From Acidobacteriaceae bacterium (lineage in GTDB: Bacteria > Acidobacteriota > Terriglobia > Terriglobales > Acidobacteriaceae): a stretch of DNA of 61,921 nt. A program made the position numbers and the translations under genes. Under the pieces are notes generated by a model. That model saw nothing but the letters and a program-made list of their open reading frames with translations. It was not told where the DNA came from and searched no databases. The number at the start of each line of letters is the position of its first letter. Positions within the stretch are counted from its first letter, which is position 1. The stretch spans positions 24,787 to 86,707 of the forward strand of contig PKXQ01000108.1 in assembly GCA_003132405.1 (NCBI GenBank). Direction: 5' to 3'. Positions 49,634-59,006 of the stretch are shown here, piece by piece.

Positions 49634-50269
49634 TCAATGCTGTCCGAGGCTCCAGATCTTAAGTTCGGCGCCTGTGGAGTCGCCGATATAACTCCCGTCT
49701 TTGCCCCAGTCAACCATGAGATCAATCGTGTCTCCTGCGAAAAGTTTTATAGGTTCCGGATAAAACAATAGCGGCCATTCGTAACTCGTAATCGGCGCCT
49801 GCAAAAGCAACCGTTGTGAGTTGCGGACTACGTAAACGTAAGTGCTGGTTGGGAAGTACCAATCCATACCGACGAACTTTACGCGCATGACGAAGGTTCC
49901 CGACGACGGAGCCGTCCAGCGTATGACGGTGAGTTCGCCGTTCGGTCCAGGGCTCGTGCCAAGGTATGAGGGGGGAAAGCACCATGTCTGTGCACAGAAC
50001 TGCTTGCCTGTGCCGTTGTGCGAAACGGAAGGCGATGGGCCGCAGCCCGGCGGTTCCATCCACGTGTTCATGCCTGTAAAGCACGTGCCTTCCCAGGTGT
50101 AAAGAGTGAACGGAGCACCCCACGAGGCGAGGTAACCATACGACCAAACTCCGTTTGGGTTGGATACGATTGAAAAGTCTTTCACCGCGTCGTAAATTTG
50201 CGCTGGAGCCGCTTGCGAGATGATCAGCAGCAGCATGATCGTGATAGCGACTGCCTTTAGCAGTTTCAT
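49634..50269 (-). CDS. Secreted hypothetical protein, jelly-roll-like
   Basis: A 211-residue exported protein: signal peptide (MKLLKAVAITIMLLLIISQAAPAQ), then a Trp-, Tyr- and Pro-rich beta domain with four Cys in the first half. The segment GTFVMRVKFVGMDWYF and the final LFAGDTIDLMVDWGKDG resemble carbohydrate-binding or PA14-like sandwich folds, but no family is assigned. AAAGGAG lies just before ATG 50269. It appears monocistronic. Confidence 0.65.
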   Translation of the reverse strand: MKLLKAVAITIMLLLIISQAAPAQIYDAVKDFSIVSNPNGVWSYGYLASWGAPFTLYTWEGTCFTGMNTWMEPPGCGPSPSVSHNGTGKQFCAQTWCFPPSYLGTSPGPNGELTVIRWTAPSSGTFVMRVKFVGMDWYFPTSTYVYVVRNSQRLLLQAPITSYEWPLLFYPEPIKLFAGDTIDLMVDWGKDGSYIGDSTGAELKIWSLGQH

Positions 50270-50614
50270 CTGAGATCTCCTTTCCTTTCGCTCGGTCGCG
50301 GCCGGTGCGCCGGAGCACCCTGTGGCCGCGAACGTTTTCGTCGAAGACTTGGGAGCGCGTGCAACTCGATAGCAGCGCGCACGTAACTATGCTGAGCAGC
50401 CCGAGCTTCCGCTTATGCAGTGTTTTAAGTTTGTGAAGTTCTGCGCCTCAGGGATGTGTGCCGACGTTCTGGAAATGGCCTTCGGAGAGGCGTCGATTTA
50501 CTTTTAACGTAAAAAAAGGTGATTGTCTGTGATAAGCCTCACCCTCTTGGGTGAGGTTCACGCGGCGAGAAGAGTTCTCGGCGCGGGATGTTCGTTTCCG
50601 AAAGGGCGCGGCGG
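50270..50614. other. Intergenic region with two tandem hairpins
   Basis: No gene is supported. CCTCACCC-TCTT-GGGTGAGG (50537-50556) and CGAGAA-GAG-TTCTCG (50566-50580) form adjacent hairpins downstream of the YCII-type gene. Neither has a T tract. An A7 run (AAAAAAA) lies just upstream, near 50511. Confidence 0.5.
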
Positions 50615-51301
50615 TTAGTCGCGCCCCAACAATTCACTCCTGTGAACCACCTCGAAGTGGGTTACCAAGTCATCGAAGCTGCTAAGCACAGCCCGCGCTT
50701 CCGGTTCCACGACGGCCTTGTCCGGCGTATCTCCCGCAAACCGCCGCACTGCTTCCATAGAATCCCACAGCGTGAGCACGACAAATTCGATTTCCTCATC
50801 TTGAGTTGCGCCACCAACCGCGCGGCGGAGCAGGTAAGCTCCCTTATGCCCGTCGATCGCAGCCAGCGCCGGAAACACTTTCACAGTGACATGCTCAATA
50901 TATGCATGCGACTCCTCGGCGGTCGCTCGCCCCCGCCACATCCGAGCGATAGTGCCGTTATTCGAGGAAGACACGCTGGGAGTTGTCTCGCCGGCCAGTG
51001 CATTCGGCCTGATAGGCGTGGCAGAGTCTTCACCCGCAACCGTCTTCCACTCCCGCACATGCCACCGCTTCACCAGCCCGCTCGTCACGTAGGGATCAGT
51101 GCGCGCAAACTTTTCCGCGACCTCAGGCGAGTCGCCCTTGAATAACAAGATCGCGCCGTCTACCGGATCTTGCAGCGCGCCACCCAGTACCAGTTCGCCG
51201 TGCTCGCTAGCCTTCCAGGCTTTTTCCAGATGCGCATCGCGAAACTCCGCCCGCCGCGCAAGGTAGTCGTCAGCAACCTCGTAGAAGAGAAGATAATGCA
51301 T
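50615..51301 (-). CDS. YCII-domain / monooxygenase-like fusion protein
   Basis: A 228-residue protein with two ferredoxin-like modules. Residues 1-95 are a YCII-type domain (MHYLLFYEVADDYLARRAEFR, GELVLGGALQDPVDGAILLF, DPYVTSGLVKRWHVREWK). Residues about 120-220 resemble an antibiotic-biosynthesis-monooxygenase-like domain (GTIARMWRGRATAEESHAYIEHVT, EFVVLTLWDSMEAVRRFAG). The catalytic role is unknown. AAAGGAAC lies upstream of ATG 51301. It follows nuoI on the same strand beyond a GC-rich palindrome. Confidence 0.75.
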   Translation of the reverse strand: MHYLLFYEVADDYLARRAEFRDAHLEKAWKASEHGELVLGGALQDPVDGAILLFKGDSPEVAEKFARTDPYVTSGLVKRWHVREWKTVAGEDSATPIRPNALAGETTPSVSSSNNGTIARMWRGRATAEESHAYIEHVTVKVFPALAAIDGHKGAYLLRRAVGGATQDEEIEFVVLTLWDSMEAVRRFAGDTPDKAVVEPEARAVLSSFDDLVTHFEVVHRSELLGRD

Positions 51302-51330
51302 ACGGAATGTTGTTCCTTTCGCGAAGACGA

Positions 51331-51356
51331 CAACGCCGGTCCCGCGGGACCGGCGT
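51331..51356 (-). terminator. GC-rich palindrome between nuoI and the YCII gene
   Basis: GCCGGTCCCGCGGGACCGGC is a perfect 20-nt palindrome in the gap between the nuoI stop and the YCII-type gene. On the minus strand it is followed by TTGTCGTC, a weak T tract. It probably limits read-through from nuoI. Confidence 0.5.
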
Positions 51357-51381
51357 TTGTTGAAAAAATCTTTGAGTTTCC

Positions 51382-51900
51382 CTAACTGCCCTTCACCCCG
51401 CCCGACTCGAGTTCCGATTGCGCAAACACCTGATTGGCTCCCATATGCGCCGGCGCCGGCGCCAGCATCTGTTCTTTTCGATACACCAGAGCGCTTGCGC
51501 TGAACGTTGCCAGCTCAAATCCGTGTCCGTGCGTAATCGCGTCGGTCGGACAAGCCTCCACGCAATACCCGCAAAAGATGCATCGATTGTAGTCGATGTT
51601 ATAAACGCGGGCGTAGCGCTCCGCTCCCGAAATCCGCTTTTCGGCGGTATTTTCCGCGGCTTCGATATAAATGCAATTTGCCGGACACGCCGCCGCGCAC
51701 AAAAAGCAGGCGACACATTTTTCCAACCCATTTTCGTCGCGCTGCAGCACGTGCATCCCGCGAAAACGCTCCTGAAAAACTGCCCCCTTCGTTGGGCCGG
51801 GGCCGTCAGGATAGTTTTCAACGACCGTAGGCTGGAACATTTCCTTCAGGGTGATGCTCATCCCGTGAGCGATAGCGCCGATGTTTTTGATCACAGACAT
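51382..51900 (-). CDS. nuoI: NADH-quinone oxidoreductase subunit I
   Basis: NuoI carries clusters N6a and N6b of complex I. The 172-residue protein has two complete 4Fe-4S motifs, CVACFLCAAACP (about residues 62-73) and CIFCGYCVEACP (about 106-117), and the family opening IKNIGAIAHGMSITLKEMF. The C-terminal 30 residues are Ala- and Pro-rich. TATAAT ends 8 nt before ATG 51900 on this strand and no Shine-Dalgarno is present. No other nuo gene is adjacent. Confidence 0.93.
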   Translation of the reverse strand: MSVIKNIGAIAHGMSITLKEMFQPTVVENYPDGPGPTKGAVFQERFRGMHVLQRDENGLEKCVACFLCAAACPANCIYIEAAENTAEKRISGAERYARVYNIDYNRCIFCGYCVEACPTDAITHGHGFELATFSASALVYRKEQMLAPAPAHMGANQVFAQSELESGGVKGS

Positions 51901-52113
51901 GAGAGTTTATTATAACGGAGGTCACGCAGAACGGCGATTGGCGGCAACATTGATGGTAAGTCAGGGGGTCGGAGTGTAGTCGCCTTGATTTCAACAGTTG
52001 CTAAACGATGGATTGGCACGAAGGCGGGCTGGAACTGGACAACGAATTGTCGCCGTTGCCGATGAGCGCTGCCCCCGTCCCGATTAAACCTGTTTGCGAC
52101 CCAGAGTCCCCTG

Positions 52114-53681
52114 TTAATGCGTCTCCACCATGGTCTCCGCCAACTTATGCAGCGAGTCCTGATTCACAGTACGCGTATAAAACATGTGGCCGCCGGGGAA
52201 CTCGTGGACCTGTACGCGGCTCGCATCGCCCATCACCGGCATCTGATCCACCGTCAATACTGATCCCATGAACGGGCACGAAAGATCGTTCCATCCATGC
52301 ACGATCAGCACGCGCAGCTTGGGATCGGCCGCCACCGACTCCCGGAGATCTCCCACCGCGCCCTTGCGCAGGTCGTCGCTGCGATCCCATTGCCGGTTCA
52401 CGTCATACGACAGCGCTTCATATCGCCCATCGTACTTCCATCCCATCGTGCGCGTAATGAAGTCGACCATCGCCGTCGTCGTCGGCGCGATGATGCTCTC
52501 CAGAATCGGATCTCCACTCTCCTGCGTTGGCGCATAAGGAAACGGATCCGGTGCCGTGACATTCGAGTCATACACGCTGCCGATCAGTCCCTGGGTGCGG
52601 TGCACTTCGCGGAGATACGCCCCAATATCAAGCCGCCCGCCCGCGAATTTCACAAACTTCGGATCCAGTCCCGTCATCTCCGTAACGTGCGCGATCATTG
52701 CGTCTGTGGCCGCAGTGTCGCTGCGACCTTTCAACAGCGCCGCGGCATAGTCTCCGCGCGTGTAAGCCATCACCTGCTGCATCGCCTCCGGCGTCAGTTT
52801 CCCTTCCGACTCCAGATGAGCAGCCGTAATCGAGGGCAGAGCAGTCAACCACGGAATGGGCGAGAGATTCCCATCGCCAGCCTCTGGATTCAAATACGGG
52901 CTTACCAACACCACCCCATTCATGGCCACGCCCAGCCTCGATTGCAGATAGTGTGTGATCCGAGGTCCGCGATAGCCGCCGTAGCTCTCGCCCACCAGGT
53001 ATTTCTTGTCCAGCAAGCGATCGTTCTGCACCAACCACTTGTAAATCACCAGCGAGAGATACTCGATGTCCGGAGTCGCCCCATAAAACAACTTCTTGGT
53101 CTCCGCCTCGTCCACCAGCGATCGCGAAAATCCCGTGCCGATCGGATCGATAAATACAAGGTCTGTGAAATCAAGCCACGTCCCAGGATTGTCCGTCAGC
53201 ATCGCCGGGTCCGAAGGTGAGTCGCCCTCATTCGCAAACACAATATGCTTCGGCCCGATCGCGCCAGGTTCAGATAGACGGACGAGGCCCCCGGCCCGCC
53301 GTTGAGCGCGAACGTGACAGGCCGGTGCGAACCGCCGTCGCTGTTTTGGTTTTTGCCTTTTGGTTCGTCCAGCGTGAATGCCGTGTACATCACCACGCCG
53401 GTGGGCTTTTCGTCCTTGTTTTTCAGCGTGATTGTGCCGACCGTCGCGGTGTAGTGGAGCGTCTTGCCGTTCACGGTGATCGTCTGCGGCGCAGACTTGT
53501 CCGCGGGCAGAGGATTCTTGACTGGTTCAGCGGACTTTGGTTCGGCGGATTTCGCCTCCGCGGATTTTGCCGCCGCAGGAGTTGCGCTGGCATCGTCCGC
53601 CGGCTTAGCAGATTCGCCATGCTGGGCGAATGCAGGAAGAGCGAATAGCACGAGTGCAATAACGAAATTGGTGAAAGTCAT
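52114..53681 (-). pseudogene. S10-type serine carboxypeptidase-like gene with a frameshift
   Basis: Two reading frames together make one peptidase S10-like protein. The upstream part (start 53681) has a signal peptide, a SAEAKSAEPKSAEP linker and the oxyanion segment FALNGGPGASSVYLNL. After it the frame goes wrong near 53262-53268. The second part continues in another frame with FANEGDSPSD, the nucleophile GESYGGY, WNDLSCPF (Asp) and FPGGHMFY (His). One missing G in the run after YLNL restores the expected GAIGPKHIVFANEG. Every catalytic element is kept, so a sequencing or assembly error is as likely as true inactivation. Confidence 0.8.
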
Positions 53682-53774
53682 TCTGAATAATGTAATCTAC
53701 AACCACAGACTGACGCAAAATCGCGATAGCATCAACTACCGTCGCTCCCAGTTTAGTTGTTCCCTTGCTCGTCG

Positions 53775-53966
53775 ATGAGCGCGCAACGAAGCCCGTGGAG
53801 ACAGCCCGGCGTTATTGCCGTAATCGCTGTCGCTGTCCTAATCAATTTGGTTGTTGACTGGTTCGTTTTCAGGCCGAAGAGCCTAGTGTTGTTTATTGTC
53901 GTGGAAGCTGTAGTCGTGGGCGGCATCGCTTGGCTGGTAATTGCGCGCCAGCCACCTCGCCCGTAA
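53775..53966 (+). CDS. Small two-helix membrane protein (63 aa)
   Basis: A 63-residue protein with two hydrophobic stretches (GVIAVIAVAVLINLVVDWFV and LVLFIVVEAVVVGGIAWLVIA) and a short basic turn between. No family recognised. ATG 53775 is chosen over 53757 because the upstream residues are not protein-like. No Shine-Dalgarno. It is divergent from the S10 peptidase gene. Confidence 0.45.
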   Translation: MSAQRSPWRQPGVIAVIAVAVLINLVVDWFVFRPKSLVLFIVVEAVVVGGIAWLVIARQPPRP

Positions 53967-54148
53967 CTGGTTTAATATTCGCGATCTCACTCACCATGCC
54001 GGAACCCACTCGTCGCTAGGCAACCATCCGCCAACCTAGAAGTTGACACTGTTCTCGGCTACCAAGGATGGGCAGTCTTTCGAGGACGTGGAAATCTTCG
54101 CTTAATCGTTGAAACTCTACTGGCGCGCCGCTCCCCGACGGCGCGCTG

Positions 54149-57100
54149 ATGGCGTTTCTCTCTATGTCCAGCCGTATCTCGAGCCGTGGTTCGTTTCATT
54201 TCATTTCGCAGGTTATTCTCCGGGGGCTCTTTACTTTTCTTTTCGCCGCCGGTTTGTTCGGCAGCGCTCCTGGCCAGGAGTCGGACAGAAAACCAGTTTC
54301 CGCAACTTCTGAGCAGAGCGGCGCGAACAAAAACCTACTATTCTCCAGCTCCAGAGCAAAGTGGAATTGGAATCAACGCGGCCGTACTGTCCCCGCGGCA
54401 CGATCGGCTGCACTACGCCTGCGAGCCTATCGGCAGAAAATCGCAATGCGGGCAGCGCGAGCGGCGGCAGCGTCCTCGACAAACGCACCCAGCCACAGCT
54501 CGAATAAGGAGATCGCTTTGCCGGCAACGTCCGCCGTCTGGACGGCCATGGGTCCCGCCCCGCTCGCCTCCGATGCCACCGACGACGGCGGCCAGAATTA
54601 CAACTGGGTCTCCGGACGAGCCACTTCCGTACTCATCGATCCCGCCGACGCCAGCGCCAACACGGTCCTGTTAGGAGGGGCCTATGGCGGCCTCTGGAGA
54701 TCGACTAACGCGGGTAGTCTTAGCTCCAGTCCCGCCGCAGTCGTCTGGCAACCGTTGCTCGACGTTCAACCAACCCTAGCCGTCGGCGCAATCGCCCTGC
54801 AGCCCGGAAACAGCCAGGTCATTCTCGTAGGCACCGGCGAAACGAATAATTCGTCCGACTCCTATTACGGCCTGGGAATCCTGCGCTCCTCGAACGGAGG
54901 ATCGAGTTGGACGCCAATCACCAGCGCCGCCAGCGGTCAATCATTCCTCGGAATCGGTTTCAGCAAAATAGCCTTCAGTACCGCGAACCCCAATTTAGTG
55001 GTGGCGGCCACGGCGGCAGACAACGGCCTATGTCTCGGCGAAGAATCTGCGCCTGTTGTCGATAGCGGCCCATGTCTCGGCCCAACCGAAGATGGAAATT
55101 CCACCGTGCCCGGACTTTATTTCTCAACTGACGGCGGCATCATCTGGAATCGCGCCACCTTAACCGACGGCTCCGTTCCAGCCTCAGCCACCTCGGTGAT
55201 CTACAACGCGGCGAACGCGACGTTCTATGCCTCTACAAGACGCCACGGCCTCTACTCATCAACGGACGGACAGAATTACACACGACTCTCAACACAGCCA
55301 GGCGCAGGTCTCGCCTCCGCAAATTGCCCCGCTGCCGCGAACGTCACAACCTGCCTGATTTACCGCGGCGAGTTTGCAGTCGTCCCCGGCCGCAACGAAA
55401 TGTATGTCTGGATCGTTGACGTGCAGGGCGACGTCCAATATTCAAATCCCGTGTCCGCCGACGAAGGCATCTGGCAGTCGACCAACGGCGGCGCCAGCTG
55501 GACGCAGATTCCCGACAATGGCATCACCAACTGCGGCGACGACGCCTTCGGCCCCAACAGCGGTTGCGGAGTCGAGCAAGGCTGGTACAACCTCGCTCTA
55601 TCCGCCGTTCCCGATCCGCCATCCCAGGGCTCCACGGGAACGGATATCTATGCAGGCGCCATCAACCTTTATAAGTGCACGCTGGAGCCCGCCGCCAGCA
55701 CGGCCTGCATCCAGGGCGATTGGATCAATCTCACGCACGCCTATGGCTGCGACCCGCTCGCCGCGCCCGCGCATGTGCATCCCGGCCAGCACGGCATCGC
55801 CTTCAGCGTTGTGTCGGCAAGCAACCTGTCGCCCGGCTACTTCGCCCACGACGGCGGAATCAGCCGCACTCTCGATGGTTATTCCGGCCTCGACACCGGA
55901 AGCTGCTCTGGCACCAATCAATTCGACAGTCTGAGCCAGACGCTGGGCTCGATGACAGAATTTGTCTCCATCGCCCTGCATCCAACCAGCGCCAATATCA
56001 TGCTCGGCGGAACGGAGAATAACGGCTCACCCAAAACCGACACAGCGACCACCAGCAACACGTGGCAAAATGCCCTCGGCGGCGATGGCGGATTCACCGT
56101 CATCAGTCCCGCGAATCCTTACCTCATGATCCTGGAGTGTGACTCGCAAACCGGCACCGGCTCGGACTGCAATGACAACACCTTCGTGCAGATCGTAGGG
56201 CCCAGCGATCTCGGCGGAGACGAGGGCGCCTACGTCACTCCCTACATTCTCGATCCGCAGAACGCCAGCGAAATGCTGGTCGGCACGTGCCGCGTGTGGA
56301 GCATCGGCATCAGCGGCAGCTCTCCACAGCAACTAAGCAACGATTTCGAAACCTTCGGTACCGGCGTCTGCACCGGCGAAGAGGTCAATCTCGTAACCGG
56401 CTTGGCCGCAGGCGGCCCAACGTCAAACGGCGATTCATCCGTAGTTTATGCCGTGACCGATGGATACGGACCGCTAAGCGGCGCGCCCGGCGGCGAAGTG
56501 TGGGCCACGACCAGCGCCGGGAAGACGCTGATGCAGAACGTAACGCAGAACATCAATCCCCAAGGCTACGCAATTTCCTCGGTCGCTATGGATTCATCCG
56601 ACCCGACCGGCAATACCGCCTACGTCGGCATCATGGGCTTCAGCACGCCCTCCTACCCCACGTCTCACGTTTGGCAAACTACGAACGCCGGCGCAACGTG
56701 GAATGACTGGAGCGGCGCCGGCCAGACCGCGCTCCCCGACAATCCCGTAAACGCCCTCCTCGTCGATTCCGGAGCAGGCAACATTTACGCCGCCACTGAC
56801 GTAGGCGTCTTCGTGAGCCCGACTTCAGCTCCCAACTGGACCGAAGTCGGACCCGCTCCGGCACCCGGCGCGACCGGCTATTTGCCCAACGCTCCCGTCA
56901 CTGCGCTTCAGGTTTTTAATCCCGACGCCGGTACAAAAACTCTGGTCGCCTCAACCTATGGCCGCGGCATCTGGAACTTCGCCCTCGTAGTTTCTCCCGC
57001 CTACACCAACGTGATTTCGAATTCGCCGCAAACCGTTTTTCCCACGCAGACGGCCACGTTCAGTGGCGAGTTGACCGCCCTGAATGGCTACGCGAGTCCA

Positions 57101-58822
57101 GTAAATCTGAGTTGCACCGGCGCCGCACCTCCGACCTGCTCGCTGCAACCGACACAGATAACTCCAACCGCAACCTACTCCGTGGTTGCCGGCGGCCCCG
57201 TCGGCACCTATAGTTTCGATGCCCACGCCGTTGGCACCGACGCCGATGACATTACGCGCGACGCGGCAGTCACCCTCTATGTCGTCGATTTCAATTTGAC
57301 CGCGCCCAGTCCAAACTCACTCACCGTCGGCCAAGGCGGAACATCATCCACAGCCACGTTCCAGGTAACCGCCTCTGGCAACTTCGCCGACATCGTAACT
57401 CTTGCCTGCCCCGCGGGATTGCCCACGGGAGCCGCATGCACCTTCTCGCCCTCGAGCACGGTGTCTCCGACCTCCTCCTCTCCAGTCACCGTCACCTTGA
57501 CCGTGACGGCGGCAACCTCGACGCCACAGGGCGGCCCACTGAACGTGACGCTCTCCGCAATGGCGGCCGGAGCACCCGCGCCCAAGACGCAAACATTTTT
57601 GCTAACCGTAACGCCCCCGGCCCCTGATTTCGCCATAGCCGTTTCAGCGACTCCATCGACGACTGTGACCAATCAGAACGTAACCTGGAGCGGAACCTTG
57701 ACGGCATTGAACGGTTACTCCGGCAGCGTGACCGTGTCCTGCACTGCGGGAGCTCCGTCGATTTGCACCACGCCTGCGTCGATCACGCCAACCGCCGCTG
57801 GCGCTCCCTTTACAGTGACATTAGGCAGCGCGGCGGTCGGCACATTTAATTTCACTATCCAGGGAACCGACGGCACCCTGACTCACGCGACGCCCTCAGA
57901 AACTCTAACCGTAACCGCGCCCGGCGCGAACTTTACCTGGACCGACACCGGCAGCACCACCGCGACCGTGCTGGCCGGCCAAAGCGCAACCTATACCTTT
58001 TCGGCCGCGCCCGTCGGAGCCGGAACATTCAGTTCATCGGTGAGTTTCTCGTGCGCGGGCCTGCCGCCATTAATCACCGGCCCTCCCGGAGCTACCTGCG
58101 GCTTCACGCCAACATCAATCGCAGCCGGAGCCGGCACAACTGCCGTTACGCTTACGATTTCAACCATGGGGCCGAATCTGGGCAGCGAATCACAGCCCGC
58201 ATCGCGGCATCGCTTGCGCCGCGCGTCAACGCTCAGGCCCAACTCGCCTCAATCGAATAGCGGAACTCGCGTGGGTAGTCATCTCTATGCATTCGTGTGG
58301 GCACTGCTCGCGGCTTTTCTCGGAATCAAGAGAACAAGCCGCGCCAAACCGCATCTCTACTGCGGAATTGTGAATGCCTCGATCGCACTCGGACTAACCA
58401 CTCTGCTCTCGTGCGGCGGTGTCGGGGGAGGCAACGGCAACCCACAACTGGTGACGGTCACGGTGAATCCAGGGCTCGCAACTCTATTTGCCAACGAACC
58501 AAATAATGCTTGGGCCGCCGGAGCTACGCAGCAACAATTCGGCGCGACCGTGAATGGCTCGACCGACCAGACCGTAACCTGGGCAGTTAGCGGTCTCGAG
58601 AATGGCACGGTCGATCCCACCGGCCTTTATTCCGCCCCCACATCCGTGCCCAGTCCCGCAACCACAACCGTAACCGCCACGTCGACCGCAGCGCCAAAGC
58701 CCGGATCGGCCTTCGTCACCGTAGCCTCGCCAACGCTAGTGGGAGCATCGCAGATCACGGTGACCGCCGCAGCCGCCGGTGGCGCGACGAACTCCGATAC
58801 TGTGATTCTGACCGTGCAATAA
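54149..58822 (+). CDS. Very large secreted BNR / Ig-like multidomain protein
   Basis: A 1557-residue exported protein. Order: signal sequence (about residues 18-45), an Arg/Ala-rich linker, a sialidase/VPS10-like beta-propeller with BNR-type turns (SSNGGSSW, STDGGIIW, STNGGASW; about 130-950), then at least three Ig-like domains. Two of these are near-duplicates sharing GxLTALNGYxxxVxxSCTxGAP. A hydrophobic segment (about 1375-1388) and a second one ending LLSCGG (Cys1422) precede a final Ig-like domain with VTVNPGLATLFAN. It is likely a surface or secreted adhesin or glycan-binding protein. ATG 54164 is an alternative start. TTGACA occurs about 105 nt upstream. Confidence 0.78.
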   Translation: MAFLSMSSRISSRGSFHFISQVILRGLFTFLFAAGLFGSAPGQESDRKPVSATSEQSGANKNLLFSSSRAKWNWNQRGRTVPAARSAALRLRAYRQKIAMRAARAAAASSTNAPSHSSNKEIALPATSAVWTAMGPAPLASDATDDGGQNYNWVSGRATSVLIDPADASANTVLLGGAYGGLWRSTNAGSLSSSPAAVVWQPLLDVQPTLAVGAIALQPGNSQVILVGTGETNNSSDSYYGLGILRSSNGGSSWTPITSAASGQSFLGIGFSKIAFSTANPNLVVAATAADNGLCLGEESAPVVDSGPCLGPTEDGNSTVPGLYFSTDGGIIWNRATLTDGSVPASATSVIYNAANATFYASTRRHGLYSSTDGQNYTRLSTQPGAGLASANCPAAANVTTCLIYRGEFAVVPGRNEMYVWIVDVQGDVQYSNPVSADEGIWQSTNGGASWTQIPDNGITNCGDDAFGPNSGCGVEQGWYNLALSAVPDPPSQGSTGTDIYAGAINLYKCTLEPAASTACIQGDWINLTHAYGCDPLAAPAHVHPGQHGIAFSVVSASNLSPGYFAHDGGISRTLDGYSGLDTGSCSGTNQFDSLSQTLGSMTEFVSIALHPTSANIMLGGTENNGSPKTDTATTSNTWQNALGGDGGFTVISPANPYLMILECDSQTGTGSDCNDNTFVQIVGPSDLGGDEGAYVTPYILDPQNASEMLVGTCRVWSIGISGSSPQQLSNDFETFGTGVCTGEEVNLVTGLAAGGPTSNGDSSVVYAVTDGYGPLSGAPGGEVWATTSAGKTLMQNVTQNINPQGYAISSVAMDSSDPTGNTAYVGIMGFSTPSYPTSHVWQTTNAGATWNDWSGAGQTALPDNPVNALLVDSGAGNIYAATDVGVFVSPTSAPNWTEVGPAPAPGATGYLPNAPVTALQVFNPDAGTKTLVASTYGRGIWNFALVVSPAYTNVISNSPQTVFPTQTATFSGELTALNGYASPVNLSCTGAAPPTCSLQPTQITPTATYSVVAGGPVGTYSFDAHAVGTDADDITRDAAVTLYVVDFNLTAPSPNSLTVGQGGTSSTATFQVTASGNFADIVTLACPAGLPTGAACTFSPSSTVSPTSSSPVTVTLTVTAATSTPQGGPLNVTLSAMAAGAPAPKTQTFLLTVTPPAPDFAIAVSATPSTTVTNQNVTWSGTLTALNGYSGSVTVSCTAGAPSICTTPASITPTAAGAPFTVTLGSAAVGTFNFTIQGTDGTLTHATPSETLTVTAPGANFTWTDTGSTTATVLAGQSATYTFSAAPVGAGTFSSSVSFSCAGLPPLITGPPGATCGFTPTSIAAGAGTTAVTLTISTMGPNLGSESQPASRHRLRRASTLRPNSPQSNSGTRVGSHLYAFVWALLAAFLGIKRTSRAKPHLYCGIVNASIALGLTTLLSCGGVGGGNGNPQLVTVTVNPGLATLFANEPNNAWAAGATQQQFGATVNGSTDQTVTWAVSGLENGTVDPTGLYSAPTSVPSPATTTVTATSTAAPKPGSAFVTVASPTLVGASQITVTAAAAGGATNSDTVILTVQ

Positions 58823-58878
58823 GAAATTAGTACTGTAAGTGTGAATTGTGGAGTGTGGGGTGGGATGGTGTGGTGTGG

Positions 58879-58898
58879 AGCGGGCGCCCCCGCCCGCT
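58879..58898. repeat. Arm-CCCC-arm hairpin
   Basis: AGCGGGCG-CCCC-CGCCCGCT, perfect 8-bp arms. It has the same layout as the first hairpin inside midA (43008-43029). It follows a GTGTGG-rich stretch after the large secreted protein and may also act as a transcription stop. Confidence 0.6.
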
Positions 58899-59006
58899 GC
58901 CTTTGACCCCGACGTTAGAACATCATCCGTTCGGAAGCCAGCCTCAAGATCCTACCGCTAATGTTAGTCTGGTGCACTACCACTCAATGATGGCTGGAGG
59001 ACCGCA

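Noticed and set aside
52297..53220. 307-codon plus-strand open frame
   Set aside because: Antisense to the S10 peptidase; Arg/His/Gln-rich with no motif.
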